From positions 18,019,516-18,083,515 of the forward strand of contig CM032659.1 in the NCBI GenBank assembly GCA_019095985.1: DNA of 64,000 bases, written 5' to 3'. Position 1 is the stretch's first letter; each line of letters starts with the position of its first letter. The position numbers were made by a program, and so were the translations under genes. Below are positions 23,594 to 34,284 of this stretch, in pieces. The notes beneath the pieces were generated by a model, which did no database searches, was not told the origin of the DNA, and saw only the letters and a program-made list of their open reading frames with translations. Source of the stretch: Streblospio benedicti (taxonomy: Eukaryota > Annelida > Polychaeta > Spionida > Spionidae).

Positions 23594-26227
23594 ATGACAG
23601 GTGGGTGAGACAGCAATGGGCAGGGTGGGTGGAAGGATTGCGGTTTTTAGGGATGATAAAAGAGGTTTAAAATCTGAAATGGCAGAGATATTTTGATAAA
23701 AAAAACCTGTTATCAGAAGGTATTTAGCAAAAGACAGGGGTATGCGAGAGGAATAAGTATTATTAAATTCTTTTATGCAGGGTCCTTATTAAAAACACAT
23801 TATCATTAAGCAATGTTTTTTGTTTGAAAAAATGTGTATAAATTCAGGTATCTAAACGTATAAATAGACAAGCAGCCTCCTTTGCATATCTCACCATTTT
23901 CATCAAATATGGTATATAATGTATCTTTTGGCATATGAATTCAGACAGAGAGAACAATAACATGCCAATAGAAAAGAGATATGCACAGAAAGAAAGAGAC
24001 TATACACTACTAACATCAAATCATAATATAGGCCAAATCTTATTCTTCCTCTACCAAATATACTTCTAAGTCACGGGTAAATGATCTATGTGGTGGGGGT
24101 GCAAATGACATTCTAAATAATCTTTTGTAATTCCATATGAACTGTCAGTTTGGACCTGATGTTCCGCCGGGACTTTGGCCAGCAAATAATCGTAGATTGG
24201 TCCGATACGCGTTCCTTGTTACGTGGACTCACTTGGTGGCCATTTTGAAAATAATTTGCACGAGGTTATAAAGTTCACAATCAGGCTAATTTGTGTTGAG
24301 GGAGACACATGATGTAAGAATCTACAAAACAACTAGATGAATAACATTTTTAGGTTGTCCAAACGGAGTCCACCCATTGGTCTTGGACAGTAGAATCTCT
24401 CTATTAAGACCACTCATGGCACCGACTTAATAAAATGTTCTCAATGGAGACCGGAGAGGTGTTGTTTATATTAGAGATGTCAAAGTCAATTAACACCAGT
24501 TTTGATATTCGAAGGTTCGGTCGTTTTGAGGGCCGAAGCTTCGAAGCTTCGGCATTAAAGGGGGTGGGGACTTGCTGTTGAACTTCATCTACACGAGGCA
24601 CTGTTTTAAAGTGTGCAATGTTATGAGAATAGCGATAAAACAGTGATAGGGATCATACAATTTACGTTTTATCGCTTTTACACCATTACACCAGCTATAC
24701 AGTCATAAACAACTAGAATACTTAAATGTTTACCTCGGTGTGAGTTGAAATTACAGTAGAACCTCTCTTTTGAGACCACTTGTGTGACTGACTCAAAGGT
24801 CCATTGGAATCGTTTTGAAGGATTGAGAAAAGTGGTTATAGAGGTTCTACGATAATTAATGATCTGTCATTTATCGAGTGTACATGTTTATTTGCCGATT
24901 ACACATCTGATTCCAGCAGCCGTGTGAGGAGCTGATTTTGAGTTGAGCCTCGCGTGTTGAGCTGTACAGGATGTCACGTGACCACCACTCGACAGGTGGG
25001 TCTGGCTGGATGTGAGGCTGGCTGCTGGGCTGTGGTACGCTGGGTGTGTGGTTGGGTGGGACTTTGGTATTATGGAGGGTTTGTGCCACGCTGTGAAATG
25101 TAAAATGACCTCAGCTGCTGTTAGATTGTAATACTACAGTTTAACATCTAATTAAGGTCACCTGTATTTAGAGCTCATATCTAAAATCCGCACAATTATG
25201 GCAATCGCAAACATGATGCAGCGTAAAGAGACCCCTATAAAGAGACAACCTCTTCTGAGGCCAGTCGAAGCCATATTTGGACTAAAAAGTTCTACGAGTG
25301 TTTGTTGGGTTAGCAGCTAGATTTGTATGTGTGAACGTAAGGTTATGTGTATTGTTGGGAGCTGGGTGTGTGAGGGTTGCTGTTTGTTTCAGGTCATGGC
25401 TGGGGTCAGGAGTTCCTGACCTCGTGTGTTTCAGGTCACGGCTGGGGTCAGGAGTTCATGACCTTGTTTGTTTCAGGTCACGGCTGGGGTCAGGAGTTCA
25501 TGACCTTGTGTGTTTCAGGTCACGGCTGGGGTCAGGAGTTCTATGACTGTGTGGTCAACAATGACCTGGCCAAGATGGAGCTGCTGGTGGAACAACACAA
25601 GATCGACCTCAATGCAAAGTTCACTGAGGTAAGACAGAGAGGGAAAAAATAGAGGGGTGGAGGGAGACGGACACAGGTATAACACATGCATTGTTACTAT
25701 TTATAATCGAGATGGCTATTTGCCAGCTTAGAGTGGAGTGAGTAATTGTGTAATTTAGGTTCATTTATATGACTGGATCAATAAAGCAACCAAAAGCAGG
25801 AAAACTAACACACACCCCATAAAAACAAAAATACAAACAAAAAGCTGTAAAAATAATAAAACCCATTTGATATAAACCATATTAAGCCTACACCCCTAAT
25901 AGTAAACAAGTAACACAGACTGTTAAGACTTATTTAAGATGAGAAAAATCATTTCACCATTATCTCTCAGCACTATACCATTGACATAAGATTTGAAAAA
26001 AATCAGTGATGTATGAGGATTCTCACCTGATGGAGTGTTGGTTTGCAGGTGCGGAAGAAGAACCACTTGGACCTGAGCCCCATCCACCTGGTGGCGTGGA
26101 AGGCTTCACCGGCATGCTGCAGGTGAGTCATACAGCTGCTGCAGCAGCAGTGGCAGTGGCAGCAGCAGCAGCAGCAGCAGTGGCAGCAGCAGCGGCATCA
26201 ATGGCAGCAGCAGCAGCAGCAGCAGCA

Positions 26228-26261
<34 letters not shown>

Positions 26262-26313
26262 GGGGCAGCAGCAGCAGTAGCAGCAGCGGTGGCGGCGGCA
26301 TCAGCGGCATGGC

Positions 26314-26375
<62 letters not shown>

Positions 26376-29300
26376 TGACAGCAGTAGCAGCGGTGGCGAC
26401 GGCGGCGGCAGCAGCGGCAGTAGCTGCAGCAGCAGCGGTGGCGGCGGCAGCAGCAGCATGGTTTTAAAAGAATGACAGGATTATACCATATGAGATTGCC
26501 TACATTAGTCCTCCACCATAAAATCATTGACTGGCATGGCTGGCAAATGGACATGTTCTATAAAAAATGCGTTTTTTGTTTGATATTCCAAAACGTCAAT
26601 GATATGACTTTGATAACATTAGCTAGATTTTTTGTTTTTGGAGGTGAATGTTTGACATGGTCATGAGTGCCGTTATCCTAGTAAATTTTTGTGCAGTACC
26701 TGTCTTTGCAATACTTTCATCTGACCTCCCTCCTATACATTTTGTGCAGCATAATTTTCCTTAAGTCAGTACCCGTCTGACTTGTCTGACCTCTGTACCA
26801 CTTTCGCGCAGTACCTATCTGATCCATACGATTCTTTGTGACCCAGTACCCACCGGACTTTGCCAGTACCTGTCTATCCATACGATTCTTCATGGACTGC
26901 CACCTATATTCTTCTCTGTCCGACCCCCACCCATAATTGTTGCGCAGTACTTGTCTGCAGTACCTATCTGACACCCACTGTTACGTTCCACTCAGTACCT
27001 GTACGACGAGGAGTGCGACATCCACCTGACGACGGCCACGCTGCGCCGCACCGCCTTCCACTTCGCCGTGCTGCGCCACAAGATGGCCTGTTTCCACAAA
27101 CTGCTGTCCTTCGGGGCCAACCCCGACCCCAGGGACACGTTTGGTAGGTGCAAAGCTGACCACTTTAATAGGAATAAATGATACTCTAGACGTAGGGGGG
27201 GCGTTCGCCCCTTCCCTTTTGGTAGTTTTTTGATAAAATTGATGGGGACTTGACGCAGTCTAGCTGCAGTGTGGGCTTTGCAAAAATAAACTGCCACTGC
27301 TTGGGACATGTACACCAGGCGTCCAACTGCAGTGTAGGCTTTGCATGTGAATACCTGACCACTGGGGCATGTTTTGCTGGTTAATTCAAGAAAGGACCAC
27401 ATACATAATTCCTGTATTTTTACACTATTTTTCTACTTATGTTAGCAATCAACCCCTCAAAGTAGTGTAGCGATATCTGAAAACTTTGATGAGAAGCATT
27501 GAGCGACAATAGATACTTTTAATGAACAAACAGACAGAATGGAGCAAGATAAAGAGACTGTTCACTAGAGAATGGAAGTCCATATCATTTATGTTCACAG
27601 ATCATTGTAACAATCCTGCTTTTAATGTAAAAGGAAGGCGTCAGCACATATTAAAAAAGTGTTACAAGTGGTGAAGAAATCCTACATCCCAAATCTCCCC
27701 CTTATTCCTACACCCCCTTCTCTTTGGCCTTTCCCCCCAATATCCCATAAATGTTTTCTTAAATTACACTTACATGGAATATCACATCCCCCCTTTTTTC
27801 ATTCCCCCCCAAAATCCCACTTCCCTATAACCCGCCCCATCAAAGTGGTGTTCTGAAGCCCGTGCGCTTGCAGGTAACACCCCGTGCCACTACGCGGCGG
27901 AGGACGGCGCTATCGACATCTTACAGGTCTGTGTGCTTATTTGTTATGGTGACATGGTTTTGTACACATATAAGATACTAATCAACTAAACCAGACTACA
28001 AAATACCCAAGCCTTCAAAGGGTTTGTCAGTCACCTCAAAAGTAACTTTTGAACTATTTACAATGACCTTTTTCATATTGCATTAGTTAGAATTTCATGA
28101 AATTTATAACAAAAATACCTTTTTAAAGTGAGATATCTGAATAAATATGCGTAAATTCCATCGTTTCTGACATTCCAAGCAATTTCAAATGCCAAATGAG
28201 TTTGAATAAAGTAAGATAGAACTTTCAAGGTACCGCCGCCGATGGGTTCTCATACTTCATGCAACATTACAGTCTGAACATTTTAAAGTGCACTCATCTA
28301 GTCATGAACACGGACGCATTGCATTGCCACTTTTCACACTAGTTTGTAATAAACCTAAGCCAAGGACCACTCTAATTTATGTATGTTAAAACAATGGCAC
28401 AAACCTCTCCTCCTGATCCCGCCCCCCAGGTGCTGCTGCAGCAGCCGGTCGTGGACCTGAACGCCCAGGACATCACGCTCAAGACGCCGCTGATGAAGGC
28501 CACGCGGAACGGCAAGCTCGAGGTACATTAGTCCGGGAGCACACAGCTTTTTCGGGGTACTAGTCCGGGAGTACGTGGCCTTTTTTTGGTACTAGTCCGA
28601 GAGCAAATGGTCAAAGTCTGGGGCACATGGCCTTTTTTGTGTACTAGTCCGGGAGCATACGGCCTTTTTCGGGGTACTAGCAGAGATCTTGGTAACCCTC
28701 TTCGGTACTAGCCCAGGAGCACACGGCCCTTTTGGGGGTACTACTCCAGGAGCATACAACATTTTTTGGGGTAATAGTCCGTGAACACACAGTCTTTTTC
28801 TGGGAAAAAGTGCAAGGTGCTGCAATATCTGTCATGGGGAACAAGTCCTACTGTGGGACATATGTAATGCTTTTTGAGGCATTAGTTGGAGAGCACAAGC
28901 TTCATTTGAGACATAAGTGCAATTTTCTGCAGTATTAGACAGAAGACAGAGGGCAGATTTAGGGACATGCATGCTATTTGTTGCTGTGAGGAGTTAATTT
29001 TGATGCATCAATGTTCGGTTGAAAAACTTCACAGAGTAGATTGCCAATTATTTGTTACCCTGTTTTGTGGTAATTGAACTGAGAACGCTGTTTTAGTGTT
29101 TTGTCTCATTATTGCTTAATTTCTTATTATTATTCAACTTTTATGTAGGTGTTCAATAAGTTTGCAGTGCTTCTTATTACAATCGTTAACTTTTAGATAC
29201 ATGTATTCAAATAATTTTGTACACAAGCTGTACTTTTTGAACATATATAAGATTAAACATAAGTAACCATTTTAGATGACATTATGTTATTATGGGATAA

Positions 29301-32300
29301 TCCTAACCTAGGCTGTGAGGCGTCTCGTCAATGCTGGCTGCGCCCTCAATGTTCGTGACAAGAACCGTGACACGGCCCTGCACTTTGCTGCACGACAGGG
29401 GTCATCACCCCTCATTGAGGTGAGACAGGGGTCATTAACCCTCGTAGGGGTGAGACAGGGTCATCACCACTTGTAGAATTGAGACAGGGGTCATCACCCC
29501 TCACAGAGGTGAGACTGTAGAAACAAGCTAGACTCCCACCTTTTCGAGCCACTGTAGTCTCCATCAAGCAGTCAGATACTTATCCACGTATTGTAGCTTA
29601 CACCAATACAATGACAGCAATCAATCCTGTCCCTTTCCGTGGTCCATTTTGTTTTCATATGAAAATAAAGAAAACAATCTTTATGCCAAAGAGTATTCCC
29701 ATATTGTTATGAAAAAAAAATAGTACTATTTCCATATCTCTAAGTTACTAGGAACCTGTGCATATATACTATGCTAAATACGTGCCTAAAACTATCACAG
29801 TTACATTGTCACCTTAGGTTTTGTAACATATACTGACAAAAAATAAACCATGGAATGCCTGTGTGAATCTAACCAGTCCACTCACTGCCTGCTCTGTGGT
29901 GGTGCCACCTCCAGGTACTGCTGTGCGCCGGCAGCGACGTGAACATCCAGAACCAGTGGGGCCACACGCCGCTCATGGAGGCCGTGTGCTACAACAACAA
30001 GGACGCCACGGCGCGCCTGCTCGCTGCCCGCTGCCACGTCAACCTCCGCGAGTACAAGGGTCAGTGCACGGCCGGGAACGATGGACAGAGGCAGATCCAG
30101 GGGTGGAAATCGGGGCACGCGCCACACACCCTTTTTTCCACTGAAATTAGTTATTTTGATAGTTTTTGTTGGCATGTTGGCTATTGATCAAGCGTACGAA
30201 ATTCATCCTCGAGATCCCTTAAGACGACCTGCCTTTCCCTATACTTAGCTGCACTGTATGGGGAAAGCCTGGTCATTCAAAGGCAAATTGCAATGGTCAC
30301 AGAGCCCCAGAGAATCATTAAAATAATGCAAATGTCTATGATTGATAGTAGTCAAGATAGCCAAGCTTGAGAGAGTGGAATGAGCAGCTGATATAATTGT
30401 AACACTCATACAGGAGTCTGAAAAAATACTATTATTTTTGTTAGAAATAGGCTTTTAACTGCAGTAGTTGGCCATCATCACTTTAGCCCCTCTCCTTCCA
30501 GGCGGCGACAGCGCGCTGCACATCTCCGTGCGCAAGAACTACCACGTGATCATCGAGCAGCTGCTGGCCACACAGCAGGTGAGGACTAGAATCTTTAGAT
30601 CTCAAGGATCCAAAAGATATTTTAGTTTGTTATGGTTATGTATGCCAGGACTCATTGTATGCATCCCTGATAGCACCAAAATTTCCACCTCTCCCGTTGC
30701 TGTAGGTGAAGTACGTGTACAACTACCAGGGGGAGCTGGCGCTGTACGACGCCGTGGTCAACCAGAAGATGGAGACGCTCAAGCAGTTCCTCAGGTGAGC
30801 ATGCACGCTGACACACACACACTGACAGTCAAACAGTTACTCAGGTGAGCATGCTGACACACATACGGATAGTCAAACATTTACTCAGGTGGGGCGGTCA
30901 CACGAGCGAATCCAGGCTTTTGGAGAGGGGATGGGGCGCACTTTAGGGATTAGGTGGACATGTCAAAGATCCTATGGCAATGAACTATTATGTTGAAAGG
31001 TGAGGGGCGGGGGCAACCCCTACGCCCCCTGGATCTTCCTATGGGCTAGCACACACACGTGGACAGACATAATGACAGCCTAACAGTTTTAAACAGTCAC
31101 AAGCATATTGCGACTGCATCAGAGAAGGGTAGGATCTCAGACTTGACAGGCACACAGACAAGCCTAACAACTAACTCACAGTCACCCCAGCTACACACTC
31201 TTGCCCACACTCACTCTTTGACACCAAACTATCAATATTTATACTATCAATTAAAATATAATAAAAATACGCAGACAAACAGCATACTCATAAAATAATA
31301 ATAAGGGATGTGGGAAAAAACGTTGACAATTAAGGATGTGGGAAAAAAGGGCCAAACAAGAGGGATGTGGGATTTCAAGGAAGTGGGATGTGGGAAGAAC
31401 GCCTTAAAATTTGTGGGATGTGAAAGAACCCCCCCCCTCAAAAAAGAAAAAGAAATCTAGGGGTGTGGGAAATAAGGCCAAAAATTAAGGATGCAGGATT
31501 TCTTGACCTCTCAAAACCCCCTCTACTCCTACTGCGCAGGTTCAACTTTGACATGGACAAGCCCGTGAAGCTGGAGTATGACGGCACGGGCGGCAAGACG
31601 ACGATCCGGATCGCCCTGGAGCGTGGCCACTTCGACCTGCTGCGGCTGCTGGCCCGGGTCGGCTTCGTGATCAGCTACAGCCCCCACAGCCCCCCGCCCC
31701 CCGACACCAGCAAAGGTGAGCAGCCAGCAGGCACGCTTCTAGCATCTCACTGTGTTTTGGGATTCACCACATGATTTCCAGATTTGAGTAAAGTGCTAAA
31801 TAGTACTTAAAAGGTGGACAATGTTTTAGAGGGTTGACTGTTAACTGATAATGATTAACTGGAAGCAATGATTGCCAGGTCTTGTGAGAATCGGGCGTAT
31901 CAAAGTTTGCATTGTTTCACCATTTGACTCGTGAAATTGGGAAGTTGAGAATAATTGTATTTGCCATGTAAGTGATATAGATTTAGGATTGAAATGTAGT
32001 AAAATGCATGACATCATCTGTGTGTGGCAGGTGTCGGCCCGGTGGCGGCGCTGTTCCAAGCGCCGGTGCAGCAGGTGCCCCAGCAGGTGGACGCCGAGCA
32101 AGCGCTCGCCATCCAGCGCTTCCTCGCGGACATAAAGATCGTGCGACCGCTCAAGGCCATGTGTCGCAAGGTCAGTCATGTCTCAATGTCAGTCATGTCT
32201 GAAGGTCAGTCACGTCTGAAGGTCAGTCACGTCTCAAGGTCAGTCACGTCTCAAGGTCAGTCATATCTCAAAGTCAGTCACGTCTCAAGGTCAGTCAAAT

Positions 32301-32579
32301 CTCAAAGTCAGTCAAATCTCAAAGGGAGAGTCAAATCTCAAAGGGAGGGATGTCACTTGTGCACGAATTCTAGCACTGTAGACCATGAGCTCAGTATTTG
32401 TTGTACTGTTGCAGGTGATCCGGCAGTGCGTGGGCTTTGGCGTGGCGTCCTCCGTCCACCAGCTGCCCATCCCCGAGGTGCTCAAGCTCTTCATCTGCCT
32501 TGACGACATCTTTCCCCAGGGCGGGGCAGGGGCGGAGGGTGGGGTGGAGGGTGGGGCGGCACTGGCGTGCAAAGGCTGA
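23594..32579 (+). CDS. Ankyrin-repeat and SOCS-box (ASB-type) protein, 13 exons, one apparent 1-nt gap
   Basis: Predicted substrate receptor of a Cullin5-Elongin B/C ubiquitin ligase. Exons: 23594-23600 (predicted), 25519-25628, 26049-26122, 26996-27143, 27874-27926, 28430-28522, 29312-29419, 29915-30059, 30502-30578, 30706-30794, 31540-31715, 32031-32170, 32415-32579. All are GT-AG with matching phases except one. Exon 3 must shift by one base near 26102 to continue from SPIHLVAWK into FTGMLQ, so total coding length is 1385 nt, one short of 462 codons. About nine or ten ankyrin repeats are visible, e.g. GNTPCHYAAEDGAIDILQVL, RDTALHFAARQGSSPLIEVL and GHTPLMEAVCYNNKDATARL. The C-terminal SOCS box has BC box PLKAMCRKVI and Cul5 box LPIP, split by the last intron. 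Exon 1 (ATG ACA G) is inferred from phase, an A at -3 and a GTGGGT donor. I cannot assign a vertebrate ASB number. Confidence 0.85.
24388..24458. mobile_element. TA-type MITE fragment, ASB intron 1
   Basis: CAGTAGAATCTCTCTATTAA followed by GACCACT, then the family interior breaks off. Only one terminus is present. Confidence 0.6.
24754..24850. mobile_element. TA-type MITE, short copy, ASB intron 1
   Basis: Left end TA|CAGTAGAACCTCTC, right end TAGAGGTTCTAC. The interior keeps GAGACCACTTGTGTGA. Confidence 0.75.
25387..25560 (+). repeat. 42-bp tandem array (4 copies) spanning the exon 2 acceptor
   Basis: TTTCAG|GTCA(C/T)GGCTGGGG is repeated with acceptor points before 25393, 25435, 25477 and 25519. 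The last is the true exon 2 start by homology. Each unit is exactly 14 codons, in frame and stop-free (SGHGWGQEFMTL...), so any of the four acceptors would keep the reading frame. Confidence 0.92.
26131..26459 (+). repeat. Interrupted (CAG/GCA)n trinucleotide array in ASB intron 3
   Basis: About 330 bp of GCA/GCG/AGC units beginning 8 bp after the exon 3 donor. The longest pure stretches are around 26315-26372. Frames read poly-Ala or poly-Ser, which gives rise to a spurious 153-codon frame. It is a candidate unstable trinucleotide repeat. Confidence 0.93.
26690..27002 (+). repeat. Degenerate CAGTACCTGTCTGA repeats leading into the exon 4 acceptor
   Basis: GTGCAGTACCTGTCT, AGTCAGTACCCGTCTGA, GCGCAGTACCTATCTGA, CCCAGTACCCACCGG, GCCAGTACCTGTCTATCCA, GCGCAGTACTTGTCTG and CTGCAGTACCTATCTGA precede the true exon start CTCAG|TACCTGTACGA at 26996. 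The exon's first bases with their AG are thus copied at least seven times upstream. Confidence 0.8.
28516..28808 (+). repeat. About 33-bp minisatellite starting at the exon 6 donor
   Basis: Units of the form GGTACTAGTCCGGGAG-CACACGGCCTTTTTCG begin at the donor GAG|GTACATTAG (28523) and run for about eight copies. Each restores a GGTACTAG donor-like sequence. Confidence 0.85.
29394..29514 (+). repeat. 30-bp tandem array (4 copies) spanning the exon 7 donor
   Basis: The last 26 nt of exon 7 plus GTGA form the first unit (starting GACAGGGGTCATCACCCC). Three more copies follow in the intron, two of them again followed by GTGAGA. The second donor would add ten in-frame codons; the third copy has a 1-bp deletion and brings a stop. 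Confidence 0.9.
30090..30225. mobile_element. GGCAGATCC-family MITE, one end missing, ASB intron 8
   Basis: Starts GGCAGATCCAGGGG about 30 bp after the exon 8 donor. It carries the TTGGCATGTTGGCTATTGAT and ACGAAATTCATCC segments of the family in reverse orientation. The right terminus is absent. Confidence 0.65.
30781..30895 (+). repeat. Duplicated exon 10 donor (3 copies)
   Basis: AAGCAGTTCCTCAG|GTGAGCATGC (exon end) is followed by AAACAGTTACTCAG|GTGAGC and AAACATTTACTCAG|GTGGGG, at spacings of about 51 and 44 bp, with CA-rich linkers. Confidence 0.85.
30905..31043. mobile_element. GGCAGATCC-family MITE, full but diverged, ASB intron 10
   Basis: GAATCCAGGCTTTTGGAGAG at the left and CCCCCTGGATCTTCCTATG at the right, with GGGATTAGGTGGACATGTCA and a TATTATGTTGAAAGGTGAGG interior. 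Confidence 0.7.
32159..32345 (+). repeat. 17-bp tandem array (about 10 copies) spanning the exon 12 donor
   Basis: The unit CATGTCTCAAGGTCAGT equals the last 12 nt of exon 12 (one mismatch) plus GTCAG. At least nine GTCAGT donor-like sites are produced in a row. The array stays open in the exon's frame, but 17 bp is not a multiple of three, so use of a shifted donor usually changes the frame. Confidence 0.92.
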
Positions 32580-34284
32580 GATTAGGGCAGTGATGCAGAG
32601 CGGAAAACATTGGGCAGTGACATAGAACGACCAAAGTATGGTGAGGTAGGAGTGGGTCAAAGAATTCCTCTTCTTTTAAAATCTAATTTTTTTCTGCATT
32701 GCGATTCAGGATTATGATAAATTCTTACCTACCAAACAACCAAGATTGTTTACACCGCTGAGTCTGACCTTAGCCAGTAAAGGTTTCTTTTGAGGGAAAT
32801 CTTTGAAAATACTTTGAGGGGTTTCAAATATTTCAAATTCTCGAGAAATGCGCCTTTTACCCACCTATGTCAGATTTTAACAGATGAAGACTTCTTTCAT
32901 GACTACCCGATGTTTTGAGTGTAAAACAGAATGCATAAGTTTTTTTAAGTCTCAGAATATTTGTAAAACTGTAATAGGTTAAGTGGAGATCTTTGTTTTT
33001 TGTTTTGTGGCAGAGGCTATATTTAGAAAAAGAGTTGAATGACAAGACACTTAACCAAATCTAAGTACAGAAGAACCTCTATCTTATTTGTTAGTTTGGG
33101 GAGGGCTGTATATGTGTGAGGTGATGCATTTATTACAAAGAGAAAGGGCTGAATAGTATACACATTAACATCTCATCTGTTTGTGCTTGTGTATTGCGAG
33201 GGCAGGCATGTTATTAGGGGAGGATGGTTTTGTTGTTTTTAGAAACTATACAGGACATGCTTAAATGCCAAAACAGCTATTTACATGTACCTCTACGCGT
33301 GATCTAGTATAAGTTGGGTGCTTGAGGTGGCCAATGTGTGTCTCTGTCCTGCTGAATTAGATGGGAAGTCTCTCATTGCTAGCTAAAGATCTGTATGTTT
33401 GATTGCTGCCTTGGGTGGGTGGGCGAGCCAGTTTCTTATTATAGCTAAGATGTTTTGACTCAGTGCCAAAGACAGGTGGATTAAATACCTTCTGGGTGAT
33501 CTATGGCATCATTCAATGCTGATGTGTTGGCGGAAACATATGACAGCATCCACCGAATACTCCCAGGGGAGTGTTGGATAACTAGACCTCAATCAGCCCA
33601 CAAGTTCTGCAGTAAGGGTGATGACAGTTGACCATGACCCAGTGAAGCAAACATTGTGTGGGCACTAAAACAAAAGCAACCAGGAAAGCGCCCATGGGGC
33701 TTTGTTTTTTGCCTGTTACGGTACAGTTAGATTGCTGGCTTTTAAGTGAACTGTTAAAATAGTACATACCTTAGCATTTAAATAGGTGTATATTTGATAT
33801 AAACACTACTTGTGGTTTGCGGTGGATGTGTCGCAATTGGTGACAGGAATTGTACAGGGTGATGTATTCTATCCAGTTGTGTTTGATTGAAACATATTTT
33901 ACTAACTCAGAAAATGAAATAGATGTGTCCAGAGTAAACATATAGTGATTTTTCACTGCTTATATTGTCAATGGTAGTATTGGACTCATTGTTGACTATT
34001 TTACTGACATGCTAAATCCATATTGTTAAAATCATACAATTTGCACCAAGATTTTGAAACGTGCATCATTTGATTTTGAAATGTAGCTTCATATTATTAA
34101 ATATATCATTGCAATTAATACAAACTATAGGCCTACATGTATAAAATAAACAACGCTGATAAATATTACATTATTTTCAATCGCACTACCCTAACATTTA
34201 CTTAAAAGCACTGCACCAGTAGTTGAGCTTCTTTGAAAATGGCGTGACTTTTACAAGTGTTTTGAAAAGCCCTTTCACAATCGC

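Larger units (their letters stand above)
23601..25518. other. ASB intron 1
   Basis: Contains two TA-type MITE pieces, a palindromic CGAAGCTTCGAAGCTTCG stretch near 24535-24552, a degenerate MITE-like segment at about 25225-25262 and the upstream units of the 42-bp array. No further exon was recognised. Confidence 0.4.

Noticed and set aside
23218-23670. 150-codon plus-strand frame
   Set aside because: Its first third is MITE sequence and the rest is the CRE-bearing promoter region.
26006-26467. 153-codon plus-strand frame rich in Ala/Ser
   Set aside because: It is exon 3 in a shifted frame running into the intronic CAG/GCA array; no independent gene.
32159-32345. Regularly spaced short repeats suggesting a CRISPR-like array
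   Set aside because: The 17-bp units are contiguous with no spacers, in an animal gene: a minisatellite.
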